Source: Vigna angularis (taxonomy: Eukaryota; Streptophyta; Magnoliopsida; Fabales; Fabaceae). From it: a DNA stretch of 64,000 nucleotides. The stretch spans positions 37,566,077 to 37,630,076 of the forward strand of contig NC_068973.1 in assembly GCF_016808095.1 (NCBI RefSeq). Reading direction: 5' to 3'. The notes beneath the pieces were generated by a model. It saw only the letters and a program-made list of their open reading frames with translations, was not told where the DNA came from and made no database searches. How positions within the stretch are numbered: the first letter of the stretch is position 1; the number at the start of each line of letters is the position of its first letter. The translations under genes were made by a program, and so were the position numbers. Shown piece by piece: positions 1 to 12,576 of this stretch.

Positions 1-296
1 CCTTGATCCATGCTAATTGATTCTTGATTTCCTTGCTCTAGATCTTCAACTCCTTACCCAATCTATCCCTTGATGCAAACTTAATTCTCTCAATACTTTC
101 TTGATGGTTTTCTAATGGAAGAGAGAGCTTCTTGCTTTCATGAAAATTGTGTGCATCAGGGACAAAACCCTTCATCCATTCTTATACAATTTCCATCAAG
201 TTGTAATTATTGTCATTAAGTTCCTCAATTATATTAAATCACATTTTTATCCTCATTTATTTTCACATGAGTCACTTAATTGTTAGGTAATTCTCA
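1..296 (-). repeat. Copia LTR, second tandem copy (cut by window edge)
   Basis: This stretch repeats the LTR at 297-696 with an offset of about 397 bp and only scattered differences; both contain the same start 'ccttgatccatgctaattg' (positions 1 and 398). Its boundary at 296/297 lies directly against the next LTR with no internal sequence between them. On the minus strand it starts TGAGAATTACC where the other copy starts TGTTAGAATTACC, so two bases are missing at the junction. The far end lies outside the window, so its full length is not visible. Confidence 0.75.
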
Positions 297-696
297 TGTA
301 AGTTTAATGATCTTGATTACATGACATTAGGATCTTAAGAATTTATGATTCTCACTAGATTAAACATAATTACATGAGCAAGATAAGAAATTACTAACCT
401 TGATCCATGCTAATTGATTCTTGATTTCCTTCCTCTAGATCTTCAACTCCTTACTCAATCTATCCCTTGATGCAACCTTAATTCTCTCAAGACTTTCTTG
501 ATGGTTTTCTAATGAAAGAGAGAGCTTCTTATTTTTCATGAAAATTGTGTGCATCAGGGACAGAACCCTTCATCCATTCTTATACAACTTCCATCAAGTT
601 GTAATTATTGCCATTAAGTTCCTCAATTATATTAAATCACATTTTTACCCTCATTTATTTTCACATGAGTCACTTAATTGTTAGGTAATTCTAACA
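297..696 (-). repeat. Copia 3' LTR (400 bp) of the minus-strand element
   Basis: Read on the minus strand it runs from TGTTAGAATT at 696 to ACTTACA at 297, so it has the TG...CA ends expected of an LTR. A purine-rich tract lies directly upstream of it on that strand. The 57 bases at 297-353 recur in opposite orientation at 3094-3150, where they form the end of the LTR of the neighbouring plus-strand copy. That match fixes the right-hand terminus of the LTR independently. Confidence 0.8.
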
Positions 697-709
697 TTCT
701 CCCACTTGA
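697..709 (-). other. Polypurine tract of the minus-strand copia element
   Basis: The minus strand reads CAAGTGGGAGAA directly before the LTR start TGTTAG. A purine tract in this place primes plus-strand DNA synthesis in LTR retrotransposons. Its position confirms both the LTR boundary and the element's minus orientation. Confidence 0.75.
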
Positions 710-1087
710 CTCTTGTGATATCATAACATTTTGTGATTTAATAAATAATCATAATGCGCATTTGAGGACTTTACATAATTGGCTTCATCATTATTCATAA
801 TTAAAGATTAGAAATAACAAGAGTCATGGCGGTCGCACATCATTCAACCGATATGTCTCCTTCCATGTACTACTGTATTATCTCTTTCTCTTTAATATGA
901 CGTTACAAAACTTAAATACATAATGGGTTCAAACATAATGTCATTTTAATAACAATAATATAATTTGTTTATTTTTCTTCATCATAACTAGTATACATAA
1001 CCATATAGAAGAAAATACAAATACAAATTTTAGAAACTTATACATTAAAGAACTCAAGTGTCAAATAAGCATTAATAACATTAACAT

Positions 1088-3093
1088 TCAACTTTCAATG
1101 GTAGACATAATGCCCATATTCTTTACATGATCAACAAATAATTTGGGCGGTAACCCTTTTGTTAAAGGGTCAGAAATCATAAAATCAGTGCTAATATGTT
1201 CTATTGACACTTTATGTTCCTGAATTTCTTCTTTAACGACAAAGTATTTCAATTCCATATGTTTAGCACCTTTGGAATACTTGTCGTTCTTAGAAAAGAA
1301 GACTGCTGCGGAATTGTCACAATAAATTTTCAGCGGCTTGGCAATACTGTCAACTATTCCAAGTCCTGAAATAAAGTTCCGCAACCAATTAGCCTGAATA
1401 GTGGCCTCAAAGCATGCCACAAATTCAGCTTCCATAGTGGATGTAGCAATGACGGACTGCTTCGCACTTTTCCATGAGATCGCTCCTCCGGCTAAAAGAT
1501 ACAGATAACCATATGTAGATTTTCTTGTATCTATATAGCCAGCAAAGTCTGAATCTGTATATCCAATCACTTCAAGATGATTAGATCTCTTGTAAGTAAG
1601 CATATGATTCTTTGTTCCTTGTAGGTATCTTAAAACTTTCTTTGCAGCTTTCCAATGATCTATTCCTGGATTACTCTGATATCTACCAAGCATACCAACT
1701 GCAAAACTAATATCTGGTCTTGTACATGTTTGAGCATACATCAAACTCCCAACAACAGATGCATAAGGGATATTTTCCATCTGTTTCCGTTCCAAATCAT
1801 TCTTTGGACATTGCATGAGACTAAACTTGTCTCCTTTATGTATTGGAACGAGAGATGCTGAACATTTATCCATCTTAAATCTCTCTAAAACTTTATTAAT
1901 ATATGCTTTCTGAGACAAACCTAACAATCCTTGTGATCTATCACGGAATATTTCTATTCCTATCACATAATATGCCTCACTCATATCTTTCATTTCAAAG
2001 TTGTTAGAGAGAAATTTCTTAGTCTCACTTAATAGACCAAGGTCATTAGTTGCAAGCAAGATATCATCAACATATAGAATCAAAAATATAAACTTGCTCC
2101 CACTGACCTTTAGATATATACACCGATCAACAGTGTTTTCCCTAAATCCAAAGGATATAATAGTATCATTGAACTTGAGATACCATTGTCGGGAAGCTTG
2201 TTTAAGTGCATATATTGATTTCTTTAGTTTATACACCATGTGTTCCTTTCCTTTTTCAGTGAACTCCATCGGTTGATCCATATAGACATCCTCTTCTAAA
2301 TCCCTATTCAGAAAAGCAGTTTTGACATCCATTTGATGCAACTCAAGATCATAATGAGCTACTAATGCCATGATAATTCGGAAATAATCTTTCTTAGAAA
2401 CAGGTGAAAATGTTTCCTTATAGTCAATGCCATCTTTCTGAGTAAAACCTTTGGCAACAAGTCGGGCCTTGTAGCGTTCAATATTACCGTGAGAGTCACG
2501 TTTAGTCTTAAAGACCCATTTACACCCAACTCTCTTGCATCCTTCTGGTAATTCCACAAGATCCCATACATCATTTTGTACCATCGATTTAAGCTCATCT
2601 TTCATAGCATTTAACCACTTATCAGAATTATCACCATTAATGGCTTCTGAGAATGAAACTGGATCTTTATCAATACTTAAGTCATTTTCTGACTCTTGTA
2701 GATAAACCACATAATTATTCGAAATAGCAGATTTTCTTTCTCTTTGAGATCTTCTTAATACTATTTCTTGTGATTGTTCTACAACTGGTTCATTGTTAAT
2801 CACGGGAGTATTGATGTGTTGTTCTTCTTGATTGTTGTGTGTTTCTACAACATGAGGAACAACAACTCTTGAAGAAGAGGTACCAATTACAGGAACTTGT
2901 ACTTTAATTTCTGTAATTTCAACCTTTCGTGTATCTGCACTCCCACTAGTTTCACCATTTTCAATGAACCGAGCATTTCCAGTTTCAACAATTCTTGTAC
3001 TATGGTTAGGACAGTAAAATATATACCCTTTTGATTTTTCTGGATAACCAATGAAATATCCACTGATTGTTCTTGCATCCAGTTTCTTTTCTT
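1088..3093 (-). mobile_element. Ty1/copia pol 3' half: integrase end, reverse transcriptase, RNase H
   Basis: One open frame runs from about 3093 down to a stop at 1088. It starts inside the C-terminal part of integrase (KKLDARTISGYFIGYPEKS), then passes a linker, the RVT_2 reverse transcriptase with its YVDDI catalytic motif, and RNase H with the TMEAEF and YCDNSAA motifs. It ends with the DPLTKGLPPKLF tail usual for copia pol. Gag, protease and most of integrase are absent: at 3094 the sequence switches abruptly to a piece of LTR in the opposite orientation. No stop or frameshift is visible in the retained part, unlike the plus-strand copy at 4178-6861, which differs by only a few residues where they overlap. 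The element cannot move alone because its 5' half and 5' LTR are missing. Confidence 0.9.
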
Positions 3094-3164
3094 GAGAATC
3101 ATAAATTCTTAAGATCGTAATGTCATGTAATCAAGATCATTAAACTTACATGTTAGAGCTTAGG
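3094..3164 (+). repeat. Truncated copia 5' LTR end and decayed primer-binding site
   Basis: Positions 3094-3150 match the reverse complement of 297-353 over 57 bases with about one mismatch and end in ACTTACA, the LTR terminus. The next bases, TGTTAGAGCTTAGG, look like a shortened copy of the initiator-methionine tRNA binding site TGGTATCAGAGC. This is therefore the surviving end of the 5' LTR of the plus-strand element whose gag starts near 4178. The rest of that LTR is gone, replaced by the inverted neighbour. The LTR identity is read from the sequence; the binding-site assignment is inference. Confidence 0.65.
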
Positions 3165-3258
3165 TTGTTAGATTTATGATTCTCCTAGAATAAAGAAATT
3201 TGATTCATGGTTTTTTCCTAAAAAATGATGAAATTGTGGTGCTGGAATAAATGCTTTA

Positions 3259-3260
<2 letters not shown>

Positions 3261-3323
<63 letters not shown>
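3261..3323. repeat. (TA)n microsatellite, about 63 bp
   Basis: Perfect alternating AT run in the 5' untranslated part of the plus-strand copia copy. The rest of 3165-4177 is AT-rich leader without a convincing reading frame. Confidence 0.95.
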
Positions 3324-3327
<4 letters not shown>

Positions 3328-4177
3328 TACATATTGAAATTGTGTGCAAAAGGTAGAAGATGATGAATAGTGTTTTTTTGGGTAGAAGATGATGAATAGT
3401 AGTGTGGGTTTCAAGGTGTGAAAGCTGACGGGAGGTGCAAAGTTGAATCATGCCAAAATGCTATTATTTAAAAAATTAAAGTTGGACAAACTTTGTTTGC
3501 CGAGAATAGTGCATTGAAACTTTTGCAAAGCTTTTGTTTTTTTTATGAATAGTATATTTAAAAAGAAAAAAATCAAAATCAAGTTGGACAAACTTTGTGT
3601 CTGTCACACACATGAATGGGGCATTACAACTTTGCAAAATGATATCTAACGTGTACATCATCACAATAATAATAAATTATTTATACAAATTAAAGAGAAT
3701 TAAAGTCTTTAAGTGATTAGAATTAAAGAAGAAGTATTATCACACTTATGAAAAATTTAGTCACTTAAATTGAAATTAGGTTTTCAATTTTAATTATGAC
3801 ACATAATAAATTTTATGTGAATAAATGCATATTGTTAAATTAAAATTAACAAGGATGCTATTTGTGATTAATAATGAATTAAAGGTTATTATTATTATTT
3901 AAAATTAATTATGGTAAATTTTGTTAGTCACCAAAGTGACCAAAATTTTAAAGTTAATTTAATTTCAAATTATTAATGATTTTATTTCAATTACTCATTG
4001 TATGGATGCTAAATTATGAATAATTAATTTATGGGTTAATTGAAAATTCATTATTATAAGATATTTTGTATCATGCAAAGGTGATTATTTAGTCTTATAA
4101 TTAATGAGTATGATTGTAGATAATTTTGTATGCTCGCTAGATTTATTTATATACCCAAAGGTAGTAGATGATTCTAG

Positions 4178-6861
4178 TTGATGCATATTTTAATTATCAA
4201 TAAAGATTTACAATTGTTTCCGGTATCTTTACACTCGCTCGCTACGTCTGTTCCAGTCTTTAATGGATTAAATTTCCCTGATTGGAGTGAACAAGTCCAA
4301 TTTCACTTAGGTGTATTGGATCTTGACTTGGCTCTTCAAGTTGAGAAACCGGCTGCTATCACTGATATTAGTAGCAATGAAGAGAAAACTCATTACAAAG
4401 CTTGGGAAAGATCACACAGACTTAGTCTAATGTTTATGAGAATGAGCATTGCAAGTAACATCAAATCTGCTATTCCAAAAATTGAAAATGCAAAAGAATT
4501 TATGAAATTAGTGGAAGAGCGCTCCCAAACTGCTGACAAGTCCCTTGCTGGGACATTGATGAGTACGTTGACCACCATGAAGTTTGACGGTTCACGTACT
4601 ATGCATGAACACGTGATCGAGATGACAAATATTGCAGCAAGGCTTAAGTCTCTAGGAATGAAAGTGGATGAAACTTTTCTCATGCAGTTCATTTTGAACT
4701 TGCTACCATCTGAGTATGGTCCATTTCAGATGAACTATAACACATTAAAAGACAAATGGAATGTGCATGAATTGCACAGTATGTTAGTTCAAGAAGAGAC
4801 CAGACTTAAAAACTTAAGAAGTCACTCTATTCATTATCTGAAGAATCAAGGAGCTGGAAAGAAATTTAAGAAACATGTAAAGGGTAAAGGACCATTAAAG
4901 ATTGACGAGTCCTCAACCAAAATCCAGAAGAAAAATGAAAAATGTCATTTCTGCAAGAAGTCTAGACATTTTCAGAAAGACTGCATAAAGCGTAAGGCTT
5001 GGTTCGAAAAGAAAGGTGAGCATAATGCTTACGTATGTTTTGAATCAAACTTAACTGAAGTTCCCCATAATACTTGGTGGATTGATTCTGGATGTACGAC
5101 TCATGTTTCTAATGTGATGCAGGGATTCCTTACAATCCGAACCATAAACCCAACTGAGAAGTTCGTCTTCATGGGAAATAGAGTGAAAGTTCCAGTGGAA
5201 GCCATCGAGACTTATCGATTGATTCTTGACACTGGATATCACTTAGACCTGATGGATACTTTTTATGTACCTAGTATCACTAGAAATTTAATTTCTTTGT
5301 CTAAGCTTGATGTTGCTGGATACTCTTTTAAATTTGGGAATGGTTGTTTAAGCGTGCCTGTATGATTGGATCTGGTACACTTTATGATGGTTTATATAAA
5401 TTGAATTTGGATAATTTATATGCTGAAACTCTTATGACCTTACATCACAATGTTAGCACTAAACGCAGTTTAGTGGATGAACGATCTGCTTATTTGTGGC
5501 ATGAACATTTGGGACACATTTCCAAAGAAAGGATGCAAAGATTAGTAAAGAATGAAATCCTTCCGGATTTAGATTTTACTGATTTGAATGTATGTGTGGA
5601 TTGTATTAAAGGCAAACACACAAAGAAAGGAGCCACAAGAAGTACGCAAATTCTTGAAATTATACACACTGATATATGTGGTCCGTTTGATGTGAATTCC
5701 TTCAATAAAGAGAAATACTTCATCACCTTCATTGATGATTTTTCGCGTTATGGATATGTCTATCTACTGCATGAGAAATCTCAAGCAGTGAATGTCTTGG
5801 AAGTTTACGTAAATGAAGTAGAAAGACAATTAGACAAAAAGGTAAAAATTGTCAGGTCTGATAGAGGTGGTGAGTATTATGGAAGATATGATGAAAGTGG
5901 ACAACATCCTGGTCCATTTGCTAAATTTCTTGAGAAACGTGGTATTTGTGCTCAATACACAATGCCAGGCACACCACAACAAAATGGTGTATCAGAAAGG
6001 CGTAATCGAACCTTAATGGATATGGTTAGGAGTATGTTAAGTAATTCATGTTTACCTGTATCATTGTGGATGTATTCATTAAAGACTGCCATGTATTTGT
6101 TAAACAGGGTTCCCAGTAAGGTTGTTCAAAAGACTCCTTTTGAGTTATGGACAAATAGGAAACCCAGTTTGAGACACCTGCATGTTTGGGGTTGTCAGGC
6201 AGAAATAAGAATTTATAATCCGCAAGAAAAGAAACTGGATGCAAGAACAATCAGTGGATATTTCATTGGTTATCCAGAAAAATCAAAAGGTATATATTTT
6301 ACTGTCCTAACCATAGTACAAGAATTGTTGAAACTGGAAATGCTCGGTTCATTGAAAATGGTGAAACTAGTGGGAGTGCAGATTCACGAAAGGTTGAAAT
6401 TACAGAAATTAAAGTACAAGTTCCTGTAATTGGTATCTCTTCTTCAAGAGTTGTTGTTCCTCATGTTGTAGAAACACACAACAATCAAGAAGAACAACAC
6501 ATCAATACTCTCGTGATTAACAATGAACCAGTTGTAGAACAATCACAAGAAATAGTATTAAGAAGATCTCAAAGAGAAAGAAAGTCTGCTATTTCGAATG
6601 ATTATGTGGTTTATCTACAAGAGTCAGAAAATGACTTAAGTATTGATAACGATCTAGTTTCATTTTCAGAAGCCATTAATGGTGATAATTCTGATAAGTG
6701 GTTAAATGCTATGAAAGATGAGCTTAAATCGATGGTACAAAATGATGTATGGGATCTTGTGGAATTACCAGAAGGATGCAAGAGAGTTGGGTGTAAATGG
6801 GTCTTTAAGACTAAACATGACTCTCACGGTAATATTGAACGCTACAAGGCCCGACTTGTTG
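4178..6861 (+). pseudogene. Ty1/copia gag-pol 5' half (gag, protease, integrase, start of RT), broken
   Basis: Reading starts at about 4178 with a UBN2-type gag. It continues through a CCHC zinc knuckle (CHFCKKSRHFQKDC, about 4951-4992), a protease region with the active-site triplet DSG in WWIDSGCTTHVS, the pre-integrase HxxxH/CxxC zinc region (HEHLGHIS...CVDCIKGKH) and the integrase core (HTDICGPF, FIDDFSRYGY, ENGVSERRNRT-like segment). The frame breaks twice: near 5345, after the protease, and near 6290, where the plus copy has one G fewer than the minus copy. RT stops at about 6861, soon after RLV, and passes into unrelated sequence, so RT core and RNase H are missing. The element is defective. 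It is the same family as the minus-strand copy at 1088-3093. Confidence 0.9.
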
Positions 6862-7007
6862 AGAAAGACTTGCCTGAGACCTTTTTTAAATTAAGAATGA
6901 ATCATTTGCATTCTCATACTAAAGGGGAGGGAAAATTATTGATTTGCAAGGTAGGAAACTTAGCAATTACTATAGTATTTGATTGCTAACGGGTATTTGT
7001 TTTTTAG
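6862..7007 (+). other. Intron sequence between the copia fragment and the first visible exon
   Basis: About 146 bp of unrecognised sequence ends in the 3' splice signal TTTGTTTTTTAG before the exon at 7008. I found no further exon of the dehydrogenase gene in it. It is most simply the remaining end of an intron into which the retroelements fell. Confidence 0.55.
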
Positions 7008-10000
7008 GCATATTTCATAACAAATATGGAGCCTATGAAATTTTGGGAGTTCGTGTCAGTGGTATTGGATGGTCTTGGATATGAAAGGTAGTTTCTACAT
7101 ACCGTCACCATCAGTTATTTCTTACTTGTTAAGTAACCTCTCTCTTATTTTTTTATTTGAGATTCTCCCATAGTGTAAGCAAAGATTCAAACCAATATTT
7201 CATGCAATTTTTTAAGATTTGTTTTTACGAATAATTTATGAAAATACCAATTTGTATCTCAGAAAAGGAGTATTTATAATCCTAGATGACCAGTAGTCAA
7301 ATCGTAATCAAACACCGAGCCTATCTATGGAAAATTTACCAATATTTAAAAATTGAGTAACATAAACTATCTTGAACTGTGGACCACTGGGTTGGTCTAG
7401 TGGTTGGGATCGTAGGTTCTAACCCCAATGCAACTATCGTGTTAAAGAAAAAAAAACAGGCATCTATTTACTCTGTGTCTCCCCTGCTGAATTCATAGTA
7501 AAAGGGAACGTGGTGGCAGTTTCAATTTTCAGATTATGAATAAAATTCTTATGTGATTATACTAAGGTAACACTTTTATATCCTTTTCATATGTTTGTTT
7601 CATAGTATGAAAGTTGCAAATTTCGGTTGTCCTTTATCATCATGAGCTCAAGTTGCTGTCAATTAGGGATGTTGAATTATGGGATTTTTTGTCTTGCTAT
7701 CCTAACCAGTGGCTATTATTTTGTTAACTATTTTATTCTTAAGTATGACTTCTATATGTTAATTAGAATAATGACCTCGGTTATTAATCAATCATTCCTA
7801 AGTTTTAAAATTTCTTGCATTTACATTTGAAATAAATAAGGAATATAATTATGCCTTTTCATTCAGATAAACAAACATGAACATTACAGAGGCATTATCA
7901 AAGCTATTTTTATGTTATCTGAGTCATGCTATCTTTTGCAGGCCAAGAATAAAGATCCCTACCGTTGTTATCTTACCCATTGCGCATTTGGTGGAGTGGA
8001 TATATAGGCTGCTTGGCCCATATGGGATGCCGGTGCCTCAGTTAACCCCTTCAAGGATAAGACTCGTGACCTGCAGCAGAACTTTTGATTGCTCAAAAGC
8101 AAAGGATCGCCTTGGCTATGCCCCCATCGTAAAAATGCAGGTCTCTGATATTTATGAAAAGTAATAATATATTTTAGCATCTATTATTGACATTCATCTT
8201 GTTCATGCTGAGAAGTTGGCTAACTTCATGCCCCCGAAATCACTGACAATGCCAAGTTAGGATTATATGATATATTATGAAAACAAGTATGAGATGCTAT
8301 TCTTAAATAAATGATATTTCAGTGGTGTACTAAGGTTATTACATCTATTGCTGTGAGTATATACATAATCATACTTGCCTGGGTGTTTCTCCCATACTAA
8401 TGATATCGTTTTTTTTCTTGCAGGAGGGCCTACAGAGGACAATTGAATCATATGCACACTTGAAGGCAGAAAATCAACCTAAAACTACAAGAGAAGGTCC
8501 CTCAAAAGCTTCCAAATATCTTGGAAGTGGAAGAGGTGTGAATAATCAATTATATGTAGACTTCTTTGTTGGACAATCTGGACTTCCTTGTATAGGAGAA
8601 TTAATCTGTTAATCTAACTAACTGCCATATATAAATAGAAACATGGCTGCTGATAAAATAAATAAATAGAAACATGGCTACTGCTCTTCCATTACTGTAT
8701 CACGTGGTTGATTGACTTCGATTGTCTCATGAATCTGATTAGATTATGATCAAGAACATTTTCGTAGACATTAATACATAACATTTATTTTCCACAGGTG
8801 AATTGTCATAGATAGAGCAGGAAGTTGTTGTTTGTACTCACAATCACATCATCATGTACTACGTATTATCCATATGTTTCAATCTTGGTAGTTTCTTTTT
8901 TTAATTTGTTATAAAGGGAGACTGTGTCTGATGTGCTAGTTCTAAGTAGCCTGAAACAGCAATTGAACTCAAGAGTTCAAATTTTGGTGTTAATATTTCT
9001 AACGTAGTTGATTATAAAAATTGACTGGTTGTTGTCTATTTACGTGATCAATGTTAGATCTCTTCTACCTCCTATGCAAACACTATAGTGTAACCGATTT
9101 GGGCTGGGAGTAATTTTACAGCTTACATTTATTTATCTGTAAGTTTTGATTGATCTGCTAATTTGCAGTTGCTGACACGTTGCTTTGGAAGGATAAAAAG
9201 CAAACTCTCATCACATTGTTTGTCTTCATTGCAATATACTTCAACTTCATTGCATCTGAAAATACCATCATTAGTGCTCTGACAAAGCTTCTATTGTTTG
9301 CATCGATCTTTTTATTCATCCATGGCATTCTACCTGCAAAAATGTAAGTATACTATGTACTATTGAATATTGCTGTTGCCAATTAACATTGTATGGTACT
9401 ATTAACTTGTCCAATGATTTATTATTATTATGATCATCCTTAAGTCAATCCAGTTGTTAGAAGCATGGAAGTTTTTTATGCGAACTATTGCTATATTTTA
9501 TGCTTGTGCAGGTTGGGATATACTGTTGAGAAAATGCCCAAGTCATGGTTTCACTTGTCAGAAGATAGGTCACATAAATTTGCTCTCTCAGTGGCCTCAT
9601 CATGGAATGTTGCTGTTAATGTTTTCAAGTCCCTTGCAGAAGGGAATGATTGGGTACTGTTATTAAAGGTATCTGCACTGCATTACCTATATTTTCTTTG
9701 TCATTGCTTGCTGCTGTGATTATGATTTATAGGATGCATTGATTTTGAAAATCCTATCCCTTTAATATATTATTATTAATAAAATAAAATATGCATAATA
9801 ATAAAAATATCATTTTCTTTAATTTATTAATTTTTAAATTAAAAAGTATTCTGCTGTACATCTGTAAACTTGTCAGTGAAATTATGAGACGCTATAGGTG
9901 AAACCCATAATTTTGGAACCTTCATTTCAAAATTTCTATGTAAAATTTTTGCATAAAATCAAGTTTTCTGTTTACAAAAAGGAAAAATTTACCGAGTATA

Positions 10001-10725
10001 AGCTTCTTACGTATCAGAAATGCTGACACATCTTTCCTTTGATGATCAATAGGTTGTTCTCTCTCTGTTCATTCTTAGCTTCCTTGGAGCCTTTTCACTT
10101 CAGAACTTGTATACTATAGGTCCTCTCTCGTCCTCTCTCTCTTTCTCTTTTGTGCGTGCATGCATGTGGCGACATGAATTTGTCTGTGCCGAAAATATGT
10201 TCTATGCTTGCCTCTATTTAATTGAATCTATTTCTGCAACCAGTAAAATTGTGACTGGAGGTCTATATATATTACTTGAATTCACTATAGATTTGTGAAA
10301 TTGATGAATTTTGAATCATGTTTGATTACTTTCTATTTAAAAAAAATCATGTGCAATCAACATTCAGATGTCTGAGCTCTTTTCACTTTTGGATACCTCA
10401 TCGAATAATTTGACTTAGTATTCCTGAGGTGAGGGTGACAGGTTACATGTTACACCTCACTGTTTTTTCTATTGATTTGTGTTGTTTGAATCAGAGCCCT
10501 GAAGAGAATGATACAAGTTTTGCCTTTTCTTTTTTTTTTTGGTGAGGAAATGCTAAATTTTTTTTTTTGTGGGTTACAGGAATTACATTTGCATTTATAG
10601 CTTTCTATGTATACGAACAGAAGGAGGAAGACATTGATGGCATATTTATAAAAACACATTCTTTTAGTTGCAAATTGAAATCTGATCTCACCAAAAAGTT
10701 TCTTTCTTCAAAGAAGATTGATTGA
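7008..10725 (+). CDS. 3beta-hydroxysteroid dehydrogenase/decarboxylase with reticulon domain, 3' part only
   Basis: Seven exons give 311 codons plus stop: 7008-7087, 7942-8140, 8424-8535, 9169-9343, 9512-9668, 10053-10119, 10580-10725. The first three encode the C-terminal part of a 3beta-HSD short-chain dehydrogenase/reductase (KFWEFVSVVLDGLGYE; PYGMPVPQLTPSRIRL; CSKAKDRLGYAP). From VADTLLWKDKK (9169 on) the protein becomes a reticulon homology domain with two hydrophobic hairpins, about 9200-9345 and 10053-10640. In Arabidopsis this fusion is the 3BETAHSD/D family (At2g26260 and At2g43420, also listed as reticulon-like RTNLB19/20). These ER enzymes oxidise and decarboxylate C4-carboxysterols during sterol C4-demethylation. 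The N-terminal half with the NAD-binding Rossmann fold and YxxxK site is absent. Immediately upstream are retroelement fragments, so the 5' exons either lie left of the window across a huge intron or are lost. Confidence 0.88.
7378..7457 (+). mobile_element. Possible tRNA-derived SINE fragment
   Basis: Inside the first visible intron of the dehydrogenase gene. TGGTCTAGTGG at 7393-7403 fits a polymerase III A box and GGTTCTAACCC at 7415-7425 nearly fits a B box; an A-rich stretch follows at 7444-7456. This order is typical of plant SINEs. It cannot fold as a working tRNA by eye. Target duplications were not identified, so this is tentative. Confidence 0.35.
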
Positions 10726-12573
10726 TAAGCTTTTTTTCCTTAGATAGTTGCACATTAAATATTCGACTGAGTTTCATGTATGATTATTTCATAATTGTAA
10801 TTTAATTTTATATTTGACCAACTTGCGAAATTTACTTCTTCTTGGAAAACTCTTGCTTTCAAGGTGTTTGTTACTCATGTAACTGATGGAAATTCAAATT
10901 TGCAGCGGTACTCTTTTCTTCTTTTTCTTTTCTTTTTCGTTCTATACCTTTTCAACTAAAAGATTTTTGCAAATGATGATGGCACGCCTGAAATATATTT
11001 ACAACGGAATTTTGGGATTGGACTCAACGTAAGCAGGAGAGCACTTCACTTGAGAGAGAAATTCCTAATGATGGGCCATTCAAAAATAAATGGTTGAGGA
11101 TATTTCTTCCTACTTTCGTTAAAAAATTTATAATAAAAAGGTATAGGTCATCTATTCACTTCCTTTTTTTATTATTTTCTGGATTAAGAGTTTCGGAATA
11201 TATTTCTAGATTTGAAAATATTTGATCTGGTAAATACTTTTACATGAACAATTTGGAATCATGAAAACATGACAATTTTTAGACAAAAAGGACAATTTGG
11301 AATCATGGAAACATGGCAATTTTCAGACAAAATATAGAAGAAGTCTTTTGCATGGCATGACTAAATGTGTAGTTATGGATGAAACATAAATTATTGTTAA
11401 CTTTTTTACAAGTATTGGTACAATTAGTAAAAATGGTATAAATGGTAAGTAAAAATATTGTTTTTTCAAGATATTTGTATTTGTCTAATTAATTAAGATT
11501 ACTTATTAATTTAAACATTGAATACAAACATTGATTGATTAAAAACAATTTAAAAGTATATAAATTTTAAAGTAGCATGTGCCACACTCTGCATCTGCAT
11601 GTAACTTTTGCTTGTATTTGATCTAACAATTTTTTTTTCCATTTAATTTGTGCACATATTTGTTCGTTTTAAAAATATCACTTAGTTTGTACAAAGAATA
11701 ATTGAGTATATTTATTTAGTTTTATCATCATATAGAGCATAAAACTTGAGACTTTGATTAGGTTGTAATACATGAATAATGATACTTAATATAAGAGCAA
11801 TTATCTCTACACTCTATATGATTGTTTCATTAAGATAAGTATTTGAACAAGTGGAAGATTATAACATGTTTTTATTAAAAGGTAACTTTTACTTACTGGT
11901 TAAATCCTTTTTAGTGACTCACATGTATCATGTCAAAATTTCAAAGTGCATCGTTGTAGTGTAGAATGTATCCCAGTGGCCAATAATCAAGACTTGTTGG
12001 TTCTTGAAATGACTTTGGTAAAATCAAGTCAAACTTATTTGATTAATTTTTGAGTTAGTCTTGTCAATAGAAAAGTCTTTAATAAGAAGACAGAAAGTAA
12101 CTTGTTACATGAGATTGAACACTATACTTGAGTTAGCTTTTAGTTAATCTTTTGTTAGTTATTTAATTATCTTTCATACATTTTAATAGTCTTTTTATTA
12201 TCATTGATTTTTTTTTCTATTATCGTCTTTCTAAATTTTGTCATAAACAAATTTTATTTCTAATTTATACATACATTTTTTTTTGTATTTGTTATATTAC
12301 TTTTTAATTTTCTATGTAGTTAAATTAGAAAGGTTTTAACATCACAACTTAAAAATAACTAACGTTTCATTATATAATATTATGTTAAAATTACTGTCAA
12401 CAAAAATTGTAAAATATAAACTTATTATAACAGTAGCTAAAATTGAAAATTAAAAAGTTAATAATTTTTATTCTTTTATTGTTTCAATAAATAGAGATCA
12501 TATTTCTTCTTTTGACTTTGTCTATATTTTTTCATGAAGAGAATATTAGGTGAAATGAAACCATATTTTTATT

Positions 12574-12576
<3 letters not shown>

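Noticed and set aside
3218..3451. Frame rich in IYIYIY over the TA repeat
   Set aside because: It is the translation of a microsatellite and has no protein support.
7393..7425. Possible tRNA gene (A and B boxes)
   Set aside because: No cloverleaf or anticodon arm can be drawn and box spacing is short; a SINE fragment explains it better.
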